In this document: positions 63,585 to 64,000 of the stretch, piece by piece
Layout of the letters: each line of letters starts with the position of its first letter
Numbering within the stretch: the stretch's first letter is position 1
Source of the DNA: DATKAS01 sp963733765
GTDB taxonomy: Bacteria; Actinomycetota; Acidimicrobiia; Acidimicrobiales; DATKAS01
Assembly: GCA_963733765.1 (NCBI GenBank)
Contig: CAVTEI010000003.1
Span: 2,294,001 to 2,358,000 of the forward strand
Reading direction: 5' to 3'
Length of the DNA stretch: 64,000 nucleotides
Notes under the pieces: model-generated
Database searches by the model: none
Seen by the model: only the letters and a program-made list of their open reading frames with translations
Told to the model about the DNA's origin: nothing
Program-made: the position numbers and the translations under genes

Positions 63585-64000
63585 CGCGCTCCCTCTTTCG
63601 GCGTCACAACGCTCGTGCCTGCCCGTCCCTCGACGATCTCCTCGATGTCCGCCAACGCGCCGATCGCGGCGCGCTTGCCGGTCGCCTCCACGAACCTCAT
63701 GGCCGCGTCGACCTTCGGTCCCATGGACCCGGCGGCGAAGTTCCGTGCCCGGAGCTCATCGGGCGTGACCTGATCGAGGCGGTGCTGATCGGCGGTGCCC
63801 CATCCGTCGTAGACGCCGTCGACATCGGTCGCCATGATGAAGAGGTCGGCCCCGACCTCCCGCGCGAGCAGCTCGCTGGCGAGATCCTTGTCGATGACCG
63901 CCTCGACCCCGGCGAGCGTGCGGTCACTCCCCGGCACCCACGCCGTCGGGATGCCGCCGCCACCGGCACAGATCACCACCACATCGTGGTCCAGCAGCCA
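63581..64000 (-). CDS. arcC: Carbamate kinase, 5' part cut off by window edge
   Basis: The C-terminal 139 residues are visible. Transfers phosphate from carbamoyl phosphate to ADP, giving ATP, CO2 and ammonia. Seen: VVICAGGGGIPTAWVPG, VIDKDLASELLAREVGADLF with IMATDVDGVYDGWG (the DKD and TDVD blocks of the family), and PKVDAAMRFVEATG. It reads leftward into arcA with an ATGA overlap. The promoter of the operon is beyond the right edge. Confidence 0.94.
   Translation of the reverse strand, partial: WLLDHDVVVICAGGGGIPTAWVPGSDRTLAGVEAVIDKDLASELLAREVGADLFIMATDVDGVYDGWGTADQHRLDQVTPDELRARNFAAGSMGPKVDAAMRFVEATGKRAAIGALADIEEIVEGRAGTSVVTPKEGAR

Noticed and set aside
57910..64000. Firm call of a mobile genomic island at tRNA-Val
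   Set aside because: No integrase, no repeat of the tRNA end and no clear composition change inside the window; kept only as a possibility.

Overview
The window is a high-GC, gene-dense stretch of bacterial chromosome. GTG starts, 1- to 8-base stop/start overlaps and leaderless-looking promoters are common. A 6C small RNA beside an HAD-IB gene, an SOS box of the TCGAAC-N4-GTTCG type, an 11-bp-periodic PHO box, two F420-type luciferase-like oxidoreductases and a fused HAD-IB/acyltransferase all point to Actinomycetota. A deep lineage such as Acidimicrobiia is my guess, not shown. No phage, IS element, CRISPR array or replication origin was seen. No gene-free gap exceeds about 250 bp.

Layout. 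1-10.5 kb holds central carbon genes: isocitrate dehydrogenase (cut by the left edge), citrate synthase and aconitase, with a GNAT acetyltransferase, a quinone oxidoreductase, a carboxyltransferase, a LysR regulator, the 6C RNA and the HAD-IB/PlsC fusion. 10.5-15 kb holds a GntR regulator, a two-subunit Rieske oxygenase, a NUDIX hydrolase, a nitroreductase and a crotonase. 15-21 kb is gltBD, which draws on the 2-oxoglutarate made by the TCA enzymes. 21-25.7 kb holds a histidine phosphatase, an MFS exporter, an SOS-box alkB, an F420-type oxidoreductase and a VOC protein. 25.7-32.5 kb is a TetR-controlled, overlapping operon encoding a fatty acyl-CoA reductase/HAD fusion, a zinc alcohol dehydrogenase, a LarA-like protein and a PlsC acyltransferase; this is the best candidate for an undescribed system. 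32.6-37 kb holds a Thr-rich secreted protein, ddl, a membrane-anchored murF and an alpha/beta hydrolase. 37-47.6 kb holds an F420-type oxidoreductase, alanine dehydrogenase and a polyamine locus (aminobutyraldehyde dehydrogenase, amidohydrolase, potABCD-like ABC transporter, 2-hydroxyacid dehydrogenase). 47.6-53 kb is a DUF2087 regulator, a PHO box and pstSCAB-phoU. 53-58 kb holds YceI, J-domain, VOC, amidase and kinase-like genes and a tRNA-Val. 58-64 kb is an arginine deiminase operon read leftwards: arcC (cut by the right edge), arcA, a 52-residue membrane ORF, a YfcC-type antiporter, a ThrE-type exporter and an APC permease.

A caution for the whole annotation: about 18 single-base indels break otherwise well-conserved genes (acn, gltB, murF, potC, potD, plsC and others, and probably the tRNA). 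Nearly all fall in short G/C runs or GC dinucleotide tracts. I read them as sequencing or assembly error rather than pseudogenes, and give coordinates for the restored genes.
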